Part shown: in pieces, positions 1 to 5,746 of the stretch | Layout: each line of letters starts with the position of its first letter | Numbering within the stretch: the first letter of the stretch is position 1 | Source of the DNA: Ktedonobacterales bacterium | GTDB lineage: Bacteria; Chloroflexota; Ktedonobacteria; Ktedonobacterales; JADMIN01 | Length of the DNA stretch: 6,968 nucleotides | Assembly (NCBI GenBank): GCA_025450405.1 | Contig: JANWHL010000261.1 | Span: 1 to 6,968 of the forward strand | Direction of reading: 5' to 3' | Position numbers and translations under genes: made by a program | The notes under the pieces: model-generated | Told to the model about the DNA's origin: nothing | The model's input: the letters and a program-made list of their open reading frames with translations, nothing else | Databases searched by the model: none

Positions 1-11
1 CCACCCTTGGC

Positions 12-85
12 CGCTCGCGTCGCCGATCCGGCTCCCCTTGCCACACGCCGCGCCCGCCGCAATCGCTCGCGTCGCGGTCCGGCTC
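12..85. repeat. Imperfect direct repeat, two copies of about 23 bp
   Basis: Two copies start at 12 and 64. Each begins with the identical 12-mer CGCTCGCGTCGC (12-23 and 64-75), followed after 2-3 bases by the identical 8-mer TCCGGCTC (27-34 and 78-85). The copies are about 52 bp apart. No gene is supported around them. They could be intergenic repeats or the remains of a duplicated coding segment extending past the left edge. Confidence 0.5.
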
Positions 86-106
86 ACCACCTCGGGCCGC
101 GTTGCT

Positions 107-142
107 CCCCTCTCCTCGCAAGGAGAGAGGCTGGGGGTGAGG
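107..142. repeat. Palindromic REP-like intergenic element
   Basis: A hairpin with a 10-base stem (107-116 CCCCTCTCCT against 121-130 AGGAGAGAGG, one mismatch) and a CGCA loop is followed by CTGGGGGTGAGG. This palindrome plus GGGGTGAGG tail matches, from memory, a short element scattered between genes in many GC-rich bacteria. It lies about 75-110 bp beyond the stop of the leftward operon. There is no T-run next to the stem on either strand, so a classical intrinsic terminator is unlikely, although the hairpin could protect the 3' end of the message. Confidence 0.6.
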
Positions 143-178
143 ACGGTTAGGACTCTTCTTCTCCACTCCTCTCCGCCC

Positions 179-205
179 CTCTGTGTCCTCTGTGCCCTCA
201 TTGTG
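179..205. repeat. 9-bp tandem repeat (CCTCTGTGN)
   Basis: Two adjacent 9-mers, CCTCTGTGT (179-187) and CCTCTGTGC (188-196), are followed by a degenerate third, CCTCATTGT (197-205). On the minus strand this reads as repeated CACAGAGG units, resembling a low-complexity element recalled from intergenic regions of many bacterial phyla. It sits directly after the end of the leftward operon, within 40 bp of its last stop codon. Confidence 0.5.
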
Positions 206-217
206 AATCCCCATTCC

Positions 218-991
218 CTATCCCCGCGGCGTCGCCGTGCCGACCGGGCGCTGGCGGTCCAACAGCACGACATGCGTGAAGGGCACGCGGAAGACCGTGA
301 AGACGTCGTAGCTGACCAGCAGACCCGTGAGAATGCAGGCGGCGCCCAGGAACTCGCCCAGCGCCGCCCCACCGCTATAGCCAAAGCGCTGGAGGCCCGT
401 CAGGATGGTCGGGAAGAATCCGCCCAGCGCCAGCAGGACCATCGACGTCAGGCGATAGCCGGGCGCATGCTTCTGATAGAACGTCCACGCGCTCCATACC
501 GCTCCGCCGATCAGGAAGAGCGCGCCTGCGGTGTTCATCAGGATCGTGATCACCACGACATCCGCCGGGATCAGCGCACGGAACTCCGTGCCGGTCACGG
601 CCGCCGTGGAGAGGGTCGCCAGCCGCGCGGACTCCGCCGCGGCGATCGGCAGAAACAGCATCCGCGGGCCGGCATAGACGGTGAAGACCGCCGCGACCGC
701 GACCGCCCAGCGCGCCACCCGGCCAGGCGCCAGCAGATACAGGGAGCCCAAGCCCAGATACGCCGCCGTCAGCACCCCGCCGAAGAAATACCACGCCTTC
801 AACTCGCCGACGTTCCAGTGACCCAGCTCGGCGGCGACGACCGCGCCAGAGGCGATCCCATAGAAGACAAGTCCGAGGGTCCAGAGCAGCTTGTAGGGCC
901 GGGGCCGCTCGCGATACTGGTCGAAGATGAAGATGGCGGCGACCAGGGCGAGGACACAGGCGAGCAGCTCGAAAATGGCGGTGGCGGTCAT
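218..991 (-). CDS. Seven-helix integral membrane protein of unknown function in the hemCD operon
   Basis: This 257-residue protein is almost entirely hydrophobic, with seven predicted membrane helices at about residues 4-22, 35-54, 68-87, 93-116, 143-169, 181-201 and 208-227. The N-terminus is very short and a polar tail of about 25 residues ends in a Pro/Arg-rich stretch. A conserved-looking signature, GVLTAAYLGLGSLYLL, lies in helix 3. No signal peptide or enzyme motif was seen. The ATG overlaps the hemD stop as ATGA and has AAGGAG 10 bases upstream. It is the third gene of the operon, in a position where some bacteria carry the membrane protein HemX. However, it is shorter than usual for HemX, and I see no clear HemX or cytochrome-c-assembly motif. 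A role in tetrapyrrole supply or regulation is inferred from context only. I do not recognise the family. Confidence 0.85.
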   Translation of the reverse strand: MTATAIFELLACVLALVAAIFIFDQYRERPRPYKLLWTLGLVFYGIASGAVVAAELGHWNVGELKAWYFFGGVLTAAYLGLGSLYLLAPGRVARWAVAVAAVFTVYAGPRMLFLPIAAAESARLATLSTAAVTGTEFRALIPADVVVITILMNTAGALFLIGGAVWSAWTFYQKHAPGYRLTSMVLLALGGFFPTILTGLQRFGYSGGAALGEFLGAACILTGLLVSYDVFTVFRVPFTHVVLLDRQRPVGTATPRG

Positions 992-1827
992 GCGTGCCGC
1001 ACTCCTTCACTTGCTGGGGGCCGGGTGGCAAAATGCTCGACGAGGGCATCCACCAGGCCATCCAGAGTATACGTTCCCGCTACGATACGTGGCACCAGAC
1101 CGGCCGAACGCGCGGTCGCGGCGGTGATCGGCCCGATGCACGCGATCGCCATGGTTGGCGCGATCGCCGTGATGTCGAGCCCGGCGGCCGTCAGCCCCGC
1201 GATGAAACCCCGCACCGTGGACGAGCTGGTGAAGGTGATGGCGTCCGGAGGGACGTCGTTCAGCGCGCGGCGCAGGGTGTCCGGGTCGGGCGGGACCGGC
1301 ACCGTGCGATAAGCGACCACCTCATCCACCTCCGCCCCGCGCAGCCGCAGCTCCGCGGCCAGCTCCGGCCGGGCGAGGTTGGCGCGCGGCAGCAGGACCC
1401 GCTGCCCAGCGACATTGCCCACGCTCGCCAGCAGTCCCTCGGCCACGTACTCGTCGGGGACCAGGTCCGGTGGACGGTTGTGGGCCGCGAGCGCGCTCGC
1501 GGTGCCCGGTCCGATGGCGCCCACGCGCGCCCGGCCCAGCGCCCCCCATTCGCGTCCCGCCACCCGCAGCCGCTCGGCGAAAGCCGCGACGCCATTGACG
1601 CTCGTGAAGAGCACCCAGTCGTAGGTGTCGAGCGCGGCGATCGCCTGGTCGAGCGGAGCGTAATCCTCCGCGGGCTCGATGCGAATGGCGGCCAACACGG
1701 CGACCTCCGCCCCACGCGCGGCGAGGCGAGCGACGAGGTCAGGGGCCTGATCGGCGGCGCGGGTCACGATGATTCGGCGCCCCGCGAGCGCGGCATCCTG
1801 GCCCGTCCTCCGCACATCGCTCGTCAT
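988..1827 (-). CDS. hemD: Uroporphyrinogen-III synthase (HemD)
   Basis: HemD closes the linear tetrapyrrole hydroxymethylbilane while inverting ring D, giving uroporphyrinogen III, the common precursor of heme, siroheme and cobalamin. It is a cytosolic enzyme. The 279-residue product has the family's two-lobe layout. Lobe one includes residues 18-23 (RRIIVTR start), FTSVNGV (74-80) and IGPGTA (105-110). Lobe two carries VLLPRA (144-149), VAYRTV (171-176), TFTSSSTV (198-205) and ACIGPITA (229-236), and ends with the typical YTLDGLVDAL helix (253-262). The length is slightly above the usual 250-260, mostly from a few extra residues at each end. The ATG overlaps the hemC stop as ATGA. The only Shine-Dalgarno candidate (GGAG, about 11 bases upstream) is weak, consistent with coupled translation. 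The family shows low sequence identity, but the adjacency to hemC makes the call strong. Confidence 0.95.
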   Translation of the reverse strand: MTSDVRRTGQDAALAGRRIIVTRAADQAPDLVARLAARGAEVAVLAAIRIEPAEDYAPLDQAIAALDTYDWVLFTSVNGVAAFAERLRVAGREWGALGRARVGAIGPGTASALAAHNRPPDLVPDEYVAEGLLASVGNVAGQRVLLPRANLARPELAAELRLRGAEVDEVVAYRTVPVPPDPDTLRRALNDVPPDAITFTSSSTVRGFIAGLTAAGLDITAIAPTMAIACIGPITAATARSAGLVPRIVAGTYTLDGLVDALVEHFATRPPASEGVRHA

Positions 1828-2921
1828 GGGTCCGCTCGCTCCGCTCCCCCCAGCGCCGCCACCGCGCCGCGCAGGATCGCGCTCGCGCCCTGCCGTCGCA
1901 GTCGCGCAGCCACCTGCCGCCCGAGCGCCGCGGACCGTGCCGCCGGTCCCATCGCCTCGGCGCGCAGCAGGCGCGCGCCGTCCGGGTCCGCGACGATCGC
2001 CACCAACCGGATGGTCGCGCCGTCCGGGGCGAGCGTGGCGTACGCCCCCGCGGGCACCAGGCAGCCCCCGCCCAGATGCGCCAGCAGTGCGCGCTCGGCC
2101 TCCACGCAGATCCGCGTCGGCCGGTCGTCCACATCGGCCAGCAGCCGCCGAATTCGGCGATCGCCGCGCCGCGTCTCGGCGGCCAGCGCGCCCTGTCCCA
2201 CCGCCGGCACCAGCACCTCCGGCGCGAAATACTCGCTTATGTGGTGTTCGAGGCCCAGGCGCTTGAGCCCGGCGGCCGCCAGCACGGCGCCGTCGGGACC
2301 GTCCGCGGCGAGGGTCTTGCGCACGCGCGTGTCCACATTGCCGCGGATGTCCACGATGCGCAGGTCGGGGCGGAGATGGAGGAGCTGGGCGCGGCGCCGG
2401 AGACTGCTCGTGGCGACCCGCGCGCCGGGTGGGAGATCGGCCAGGCGGCGGCCATCGCGCGTCACCAGCGCGTCACGTGGGTCCTCGCGCGGGGGAATCG
2501 CGGCGAGGACCAGGCCCGGCGTGAGGACGCTGGGGAGGTCTTTCAGGCTGTGGACCGCCAGGTCAATGGTGGGTCCGGCCGCCTCCGTCGCGCGGTCGTC
2601 AGCGGCGCGGTCGTCCAGTGCGTCGAGCCCACTATCCGCGCCCGCCAGCAGCGCACGCTCCAGCTCGGCCACAAACATCGACTTGTCCCCCGCCTGAGTG
2701 AGCGGAATGTTGAGCGCCTGCGTCTGATCGCCGCGCGTCCGGATGTGCTCGATCCGGCACTCCACATCAGGATGGCGCTCGCGCAGCCGCGCCACTACGT
2801 ACTCGGTCTGCCAGAGGGCCAACGCGCTTCCCCGTGTGCCGACGACGATCGGCCCCGCGGTCCGCTTCCCCGCGCGTCCGGCGTTGGCCGCGCGCGTGAT
2901 GCCCGAAGCCGTCGCGGTCAT
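1824..2921 (-). CDS. hemC: Hydroxymethylbilane synthase (porphobilinogen deaminase, HemC)
   Basis: HemC condenses four porphobilinogen molecules into hydroxymethylbilane on a covalently bound dipyrromethane cofactor in the cytosol; HemD uses the product. The 365-residue protein shows VVGTRGSALALWQT (26-39), the DLAVHSLKDLP active-site segment (120-130) with D120 matching E. coli Asp84, the ATSSLRRRAQL segment (170-180), RGNVDTR (193-199), VGQGALA (241-247), and GGGCLVPAGAYA (284-295), in which C287 is the cofactor-attachment cysteine. It is longer than the usual 310 or so. Part of this is an N-terminal extension of about 20 residues, and part is an Asp/Ala-rich insertion at about 93-117, just before the catalytic aspartate. 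I chose the ATG at 2921 because AAGGAG lies 8 bases upstream. A GTG at 2930 would add three residues but would have no spacing from that site. It is the first gene of the operon. Confidence 0.97.
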   Translation of the reverse strand: MTATASGITRAANAGRAGKRTAGPIVVGTRGSALALWQTEYVVARLRERHPDVECRIEHIRTRGDQTQALNIPLTQAGDKSMFVAELERALLAGADSGLDALDDRAADDRATEAAGPTIDLAVHSLKDLPSVLTPGLVLAAIPPREDPRDALVTRDGRRLADLPPGARVATSSLRRRAQLLHLRPDLRIVDIRGNVDTRVRKTLAADGPDGAVLAAAGLKRLGLEHHISEYFAPEVLVPAVGQGALAAETRRGDRRIRRLLADVDDRPTRICVEAERALLAHLGGGCLVPAGAYATLAPDGATIRLVAIVADPDGARLLRAEAMGPAARSAALGRQVAARLRRQGASAILRGAVAALGGAERADP

Positions 2922-2929
2922 CTCTCCCA

Positions 2930-2935
2930 CTCCTT
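2930..2935 (-). promoter_or_regulatory. Ribosome binding site of hemC
   Basis: AAGGAG on the minus strand lies 8 bases before the ATG at 2921. It decides that start over the in-frame GTG at 2930, which would abut the site. The surrounding 11-mer GTGAAGGAGTG (2928-2938) also occurs upstream of the membrane-protein gene at 1000-1010. Confidence 0.7.
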
Positions 2936-2970
2936 CACCACGTCAGCCCCGTCCCCACTTCCATCTTCGT

Positions 2971-2979
2971 ATCATACCA
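2971..2979 (-). promoter_or_regulatory. Extended -10 promoter for the hemCD operon
   Basis: The minus strand reads TGGTATGAT, an extended -10 (TGn) joined to TATGAT, which matches five of six bases of TATAAT. It would start transcription at about 2964, giving a leader of about 43 nucleotides before the hemC ATG. No good -35 hexamer is seen at 17 bases, which is common for extended -10 promoters. It is the only AT-rich segment in the divergent intergenic region. Confidence 0.5.
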
Positions 2980-3004
2980 GTGCGCATGGCCAACGGCTAC
3001 CGAC

Positions 3005-3034
3005 TTGACAGATCACGCTGGGACGCGGGAAGAT
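3005..3034 (+). promoter_or_regulatory. Possible promoter of the rightward gene cluster
   Basis: A perfect TTGACA (3005-3010) is followed, after 18 bases, by GAAGAT (3029-3034), which matches only three of six -10 consensus bases. If real, transcription would begin at about the GTG start codon at 3041, giving a leaderless message. The weak -10 keeps confidence low. Confidence 0.25.
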
Positions 3035-3040
3035 CCTCGG

Positions 3041-3478
3041 GTGAGCATACTCCTGGCAGTCGCACACGTCCCAACCGTCTCGGCCATCACACACGTCCCG
3101 GCCGTCCACGCCGCCGCGGGCCCATCGCCCGTCATGCTGGCGATCTCCCTCCTCTTTGGCATGGGCCAGATCGCTGTGGGCGGGGGTCTGGTGTTGCGTG
3201 GTCTGCGCGGCGGACGCTGGCGCCGCCTGGGCATCTATGCCACGATGGTGCTCGGTGCGTGGTTCGTGTGCAGCGGCGCGGTGGAGCTGTTCGTCTCTAC
3301 GCTGACGGTAACCGCCGGCGCGTGGGGATTGCCAGCGTCCGGCACCCTCGCGCGCCTGCGCGGCGGCGCCGACGGCGGCCTCGTTTGGGCTTCGCTGGCG
3401 CTCGTGGTGCTGGCGTGCCTGTATCCTGTCTGGCTCATGTGGTCGTGGCGAGCGCCGCGCCAACGCACTGACCCATGA
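3041..3478 (+). CDS. Small three-helix membrane protein, unknown function
   Basis: This 145-residue protein has three predicted membrane helices at about residues 31-52, 64-87 and 113-135. Basic loops (RGLRGGRWRR) between helices 1 and 2 are probably cytoplasmic by the positive-inside rule. The first 25 residues are moderately hydrophobic and contain two HVPxV units that reflect a 27-bp-spaced DNA repeat. Codon use, rich in G/C at third positions with Leu/Val/Gly/Trp in the helices, supports coding. The start is uncertain: GTG at 3041 is used here, with a poor upstream site (GGGAAG). An in-frame TTG at 3005 would add 12 polar residues but coincides with a TTGACA promoter-like hexamer. It is divergent from hemC and lies 42 bp before the phosphatase gene. 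The family is not recognised. Confidence 0.7.
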   Translation: MSILLAVAHVPTVSAITHVPAVHAAAGPSPVMLAISLLFGMGQIAVGGGLVLRGLRGGRWRRLGIYATMVLGAWFVCSGAVELFVSTLTVTAGAWGLPASGTLARLRGGADGGLVWASLALVVLACLYPVWLMWSWRAPRQRTDP

Positions 3479-3520
3479 GCCGCAGTGGCCGGTTCAGGTG
3501 TCAGGTCTGAGCAGGAAGGG

Positions 3521-4543
3521 ATGGCGGTGGTGGGGCGTATCCGCTTGATCGTCTCCGATCTCGATGGCACGCTGCTCGATCCATCGGGCGCGGTGACCGC
3601 ACGCACGCGCCGCGCCGTGGCGGCCGCCCACGAGCTGGGTGTGCCTACAATCCTGGCCACCTCGCGCCGGTACGTCGGGGCATTGCCCGTGGCGTGCGCA
3701 CTCACTGGCGTCGACGGGATGATCATGTATGATGGCGCGCAGGTGCGCGCGTATCCCAGCGGCGACGTGCTGCTGGCATGCCAGCTCGCGCCGGATATCG
3801 CCCAGTGGGTGGCCGAGACCCTCGCCGCGCACGGCCTCCAGCCGATCGCGCAGCACAGCGATCTGTCTGGCGAGCGGCTGATCGTCGGTCCCCGTTCCGG
3901 CCGCGGCCGGTGGGCCGACACCTATCTCGCGTCCATGGCGGCGCAGGTGGAGCGCGCCCCGCTGGCTGAGGTGGGCACGGGCCACCCAGGACCCCTGCGC
4001 CTGGTGGCGTTCGGCCCACCCCGGCGGCTGCGGGCCGCCGCACGCGCGCTGGCGTCGGAACGGCCGCTGGCGGGACCGCTGACGCCGCCAGCGCTGGACG
4101 ACTATGGCGGCGTGCCGGGACCGTTCGTCGCCGACTTCGCGACCCAGATACTCCCCCTCGGCAGCTACGGGACGGCGGAGCTGACCATCTTTGCCGCCAA
4201 CGCCTCCAAGGGCGCGGCCGTCACGCACCTGGCGGAGTTGCTGGAGATCCCGCTGGCGCGGGTGCTGGCGCTGGGCGACGGCGTGAACGACATCTCGATG
4301 CTGCGCGCGGCTGGCCTGGCCGTGGCGATGGGCACGGCGCCGCTCGCGGTGCGCCGCGCCGCGAATGCCGTCACGGCGTCCAACGTCGAGGACGGCGCCG
4401 CCCGTGCCATCGAGCGCTATGTCCTGGATGGCGCCTGGGATGGTCCCACGGATGACCTGGCGGTGAACCCGACGGAGTGCGCCGCGACCCCCGCGGCGGA
4501 CAGCGTGGCGCCGATTGACGCGCGCTCCAGGCGATGCGAATAG
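3521..4543 (+). CDS. Cof-type HAD-superfamily hydrolase (phosphatase)
   Basis: A probable Mg2+-dependent cytosolic phosphatase that cleaves small phosphorylated metabolites through an aspartyl-phosphate intermediate. All four HAD motifs are visible in the 340-residue product: DLDGT (13-17; D13 nucleophile, D15 acid/base), ATSR (46-49; motif II), K230 in ASKGAAV, and GDGVND (252-257; metal-binding acids). The roughly 150 residues between motifs II and III form the C2-type cap typical of Cof and sucrose-phosphatase-like members, which fixes substrate specificity. The family is usually 260-290 residues. The excess includes a polar C-terminal extension of about 38 residues (303-340). ATG at 3521 is preceded by AGGAAGGG; GTG at 3527 is also possible with better spacing to AAGGG, and GTG at 3485 would add 12 residues of unlikely sequence. 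The next gene follows after 50 bp. The substrate cannot be told from sequence; 2-phosphoglycolate or sugar phosphates are candidates. Confidence 0.92.
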   Translation: MAVVGRIRLIVSDLDGTLLDPSGAVTARTRRAVAAAHELGVPTILATSRRYVGALPVACALTGVDGMIMYDGAQVRAYPSGDVLLACQLAPDIAQWVAETLAAHGLQPIAQHSDLSGERLIVGPRSGRGRWADTYLASMAAQVERAPLAEVGTGHPGPLRLVAFGPPRRLRAAARALASERPLAGPLTPPALDDYGGVPGPFVADFATQILPLGSYGTAELTIFAANASKGAAVTHLAELLEIPLARVLALGDGVNDISMLRAAGLAVAMGTAPLAVRRAANAVTASNVEDGAARAIERYVLDGAWDGPTDDLAVNPTECAATPAADSVAPIDARSRRCE

Positions 4544-4583
4544 GCGTACGTATGCAGACTTAAGCGCACGCGCGCACGTTTTT

Positions 4584-4588
4584 GGAGG
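4584..4588 (+). promoter_or_regulatory. Ribosome binding site of the FMN oxidase gene
   Basis: GGAGG lies 5 bases before the ATG at 4594. It selects this ATG over an in-frame TTG at 4582, which would overlap the site itself. The resulting N-terminus aligns with plant glycolate oxidase residue for residue through the catalytic tyrosine. Confidence 0.8.
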
Positions 4589-4593
4589 CGGCA

Positions 4594-5637
4594 ATGGCTC
4601 CAATCAACGTCTATGACTACGAGCAGCTCGCCCAAGCTCGCCTGACTCCCCGCACCTGGGCATATTACTCGGGCGGCGCTGGCGACGAAATCACCCTGCG
4701 CGCCAACCGCGATGCCTTCGACCGGCTGCGCCTACTGCCACGGCTGCTCCGCGATGTGAGCGCCTGCGACACCCGCGCGCGGGTGCTGGGCACGGACGTC
4801 CGCATGCCGATCCTGGTGGCGCCCACCGCCGCCCATGGCCTCGCCCACGCCGAGGGCGAATGCGCCACCGCCCGCGCCGCCGGAGCCGTCGGCACCATCA
4901 TGGCAGTCAGCACGGAGTCCACGCGCACCCTCGAGGACGTCGCGGCGGCGGCCACGGGTCCCCTCTGGTTCCAGCTCTACGTTTACCGTGACAGGGACAT
5001 CGCCGCGGATCTCGTGCGCCGCGCGGAGCGCGCCGGCTATCGCGCGATCGTGCTCACTGTTGACCTGCCGCGCTGGTGGGGCATCGAGCGCGAGCGGCGC
5101 CTGGCGCCCGACGTGCCCGAAGCGCCACGCGCGTGGGATGTGGGCAACCTGCCCCCCGGCACCGACATGACCGCGGCGGCGCTCACCTGGGATGACATCG
5201 CGTGGCTCCGCGGCCTGACCGCGCTCCCCATCGTCGTCAAGGGCGTCCTGACGCCCGCCGATGCGCGCGAAGCGGCGGCGCGTGGCGCGACGGCCATCGT
5301 GGTGTCCAATCATGGCGGGCGCTCGCTCGACACCGTGCCAGCAAGCATCGAGGCCCTGGCGGCCGTCGCCCGCGCCGTCGCGGAGACCTCCGGGGACGCC
5401 TGCGAGGTCTACCTGGACGGTGGCGTCCGCCGCGGGACCGACGTGCTGAAGGCCGTGGCGCTGGGCGCGCGGGCGGTGCTGGTGGGTCGGCCGGTTCTCT
5501 GGGGCCTGGCCGTTGACGGCGCGGACGGGGCGCGCCACGTGCTGGACTTGCTCCGCGACGAGCTGGAGCTGGCCATGGTCCTCGCCGGTCGGGCGAGCAT
5601 CGCCGATATTGACCCCGCCGTGTTGGCCCGGCCCTGA
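4594..5637 (+). CDS. FMN-dependent alpha-hydroxy-acid oxidase/dehydrogenase (glycolate/lactate oxidase family)
   Basis: A cytosolic TIM-barrel flavoenzyme expected to oxidise an L-2-hydroxy acid to the 2-keto acid, passing electrons to oxygen or another acceptor. The 347-residue product keeps the family's active-site residues. By comparison with spinach glycolate oxidase recalled from memory, these are Y24, S106, Q127, Y129, T155 and D157 at identical numbers, then K216, catalytic-base H240 and R243 (K230, H254, R257 in spinach). FMN contacts APTA (76-79), DGGVRRG (275-281) and VGRP (R299) are present. Two things are odd. The specificity positions 108 and 161 are Glu and Trp instead of Trp and Leu, and the stretch from D157 to K216 is 14 residues shorter than in glycolate oxidase, so the mobile lid loop is reduced. 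The GRRE segment after D157 is replaced by GIERE. It follows the HAD phosphatase by 50 bp and may be cotranscribed. The family is certain; the substrate is not. Confidence 0.93.
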   Translation: MAPINVYDYEQLAQARLTPRTWAYYSGGAGDEITLRANRDAFDRLRLLPRLLRDVSACDTRARVLGTDVRMPILVAPTAAHGLAHAEGECATARAAGAVGTIMAVSTESTRTLEDVAAAATGPLWFQLYVYRDRDIAADLVRRAERAGYRAIVLTVDLPRWWGIERERRLAPDVPEAPRAWDVGNLPPGTDMTAAALTWDDIAWLRGLTALPIVVKGVLTPADAREAAARGATAIVVSNHGGRSLDTVPASIEALAAVARAVAETSGDACEVYLDGGVRRGTDVLKAVALGARAVLVGRPVLWGLAVDGADGARHVLDLLRDELELAMVLAGRASIADIDPAVLARP

Positions 5638-5746
5638 TCCCGTGGTCGCTGGTCCAATTCCTGCGGCGTGCGGGCGCTTCGCGATCACGACACTCGCTCG
5701 CGTCCATATGCGACCCATCGCATTGAACGTGAGCGAATCTCGACTA

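Noticed and set aside
1..150. Plus-strand frame open from base 1 to a TAG at 148-150, as the tail of an upstream gene
   Set aside because: The composition is Arg/Pro-rich without any motif, and it would run through the palindromic repeat. A gene tail cannot be excluded, but nothing supports one.
38..1312. Plus-strand open frame of 424 codons
   Set aside because: It lies antisense to the membrane-protein gene and the end of hemD. The product is Arg/Gln/Gly-rich without domain features, as expected from the complement of high-GC genes.
994..2697. Plus-strand open frame of 567 codons
   Set aside because: It is antisense to hemD and hemC, whose products are certain. The translation is Arg/Ser/Ala/Pro-rich low complexity.
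2970..2975. TATCAT on the plus strand as a -10 for the rightward genes
   Set aside because: No -35 is found at a suitable spacing. The same bases form a much better extended -10 on the minus strand for hemC.
2743..3471. Plus-strand open frame overlapping hemC and the small membrane gene
   Set aside because: It overlaps the start of hemC and the small membrane gene in another frame. The product is Arg/Pro-rich, whereas the chosen frame gives clear membrane helices.
4544..4583. Near-palindrome GCGTACGTATGC followed by a GCGC stem and T-run, considered as a terminator or attenuator
   Set aside because: The stem before the five T residues is only about 4 bp with a 4-base loop. That is too weak for an intrinsic terminator, and the T-run abuts the ribosome binding site of the next gene.
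3494..4603. Minus-strand open frame of 369 codons
   Set aside because: It is antisense to the HAD phosphatase, which has all four catalytic motifs. The product is Arg/Gln/His-rich.
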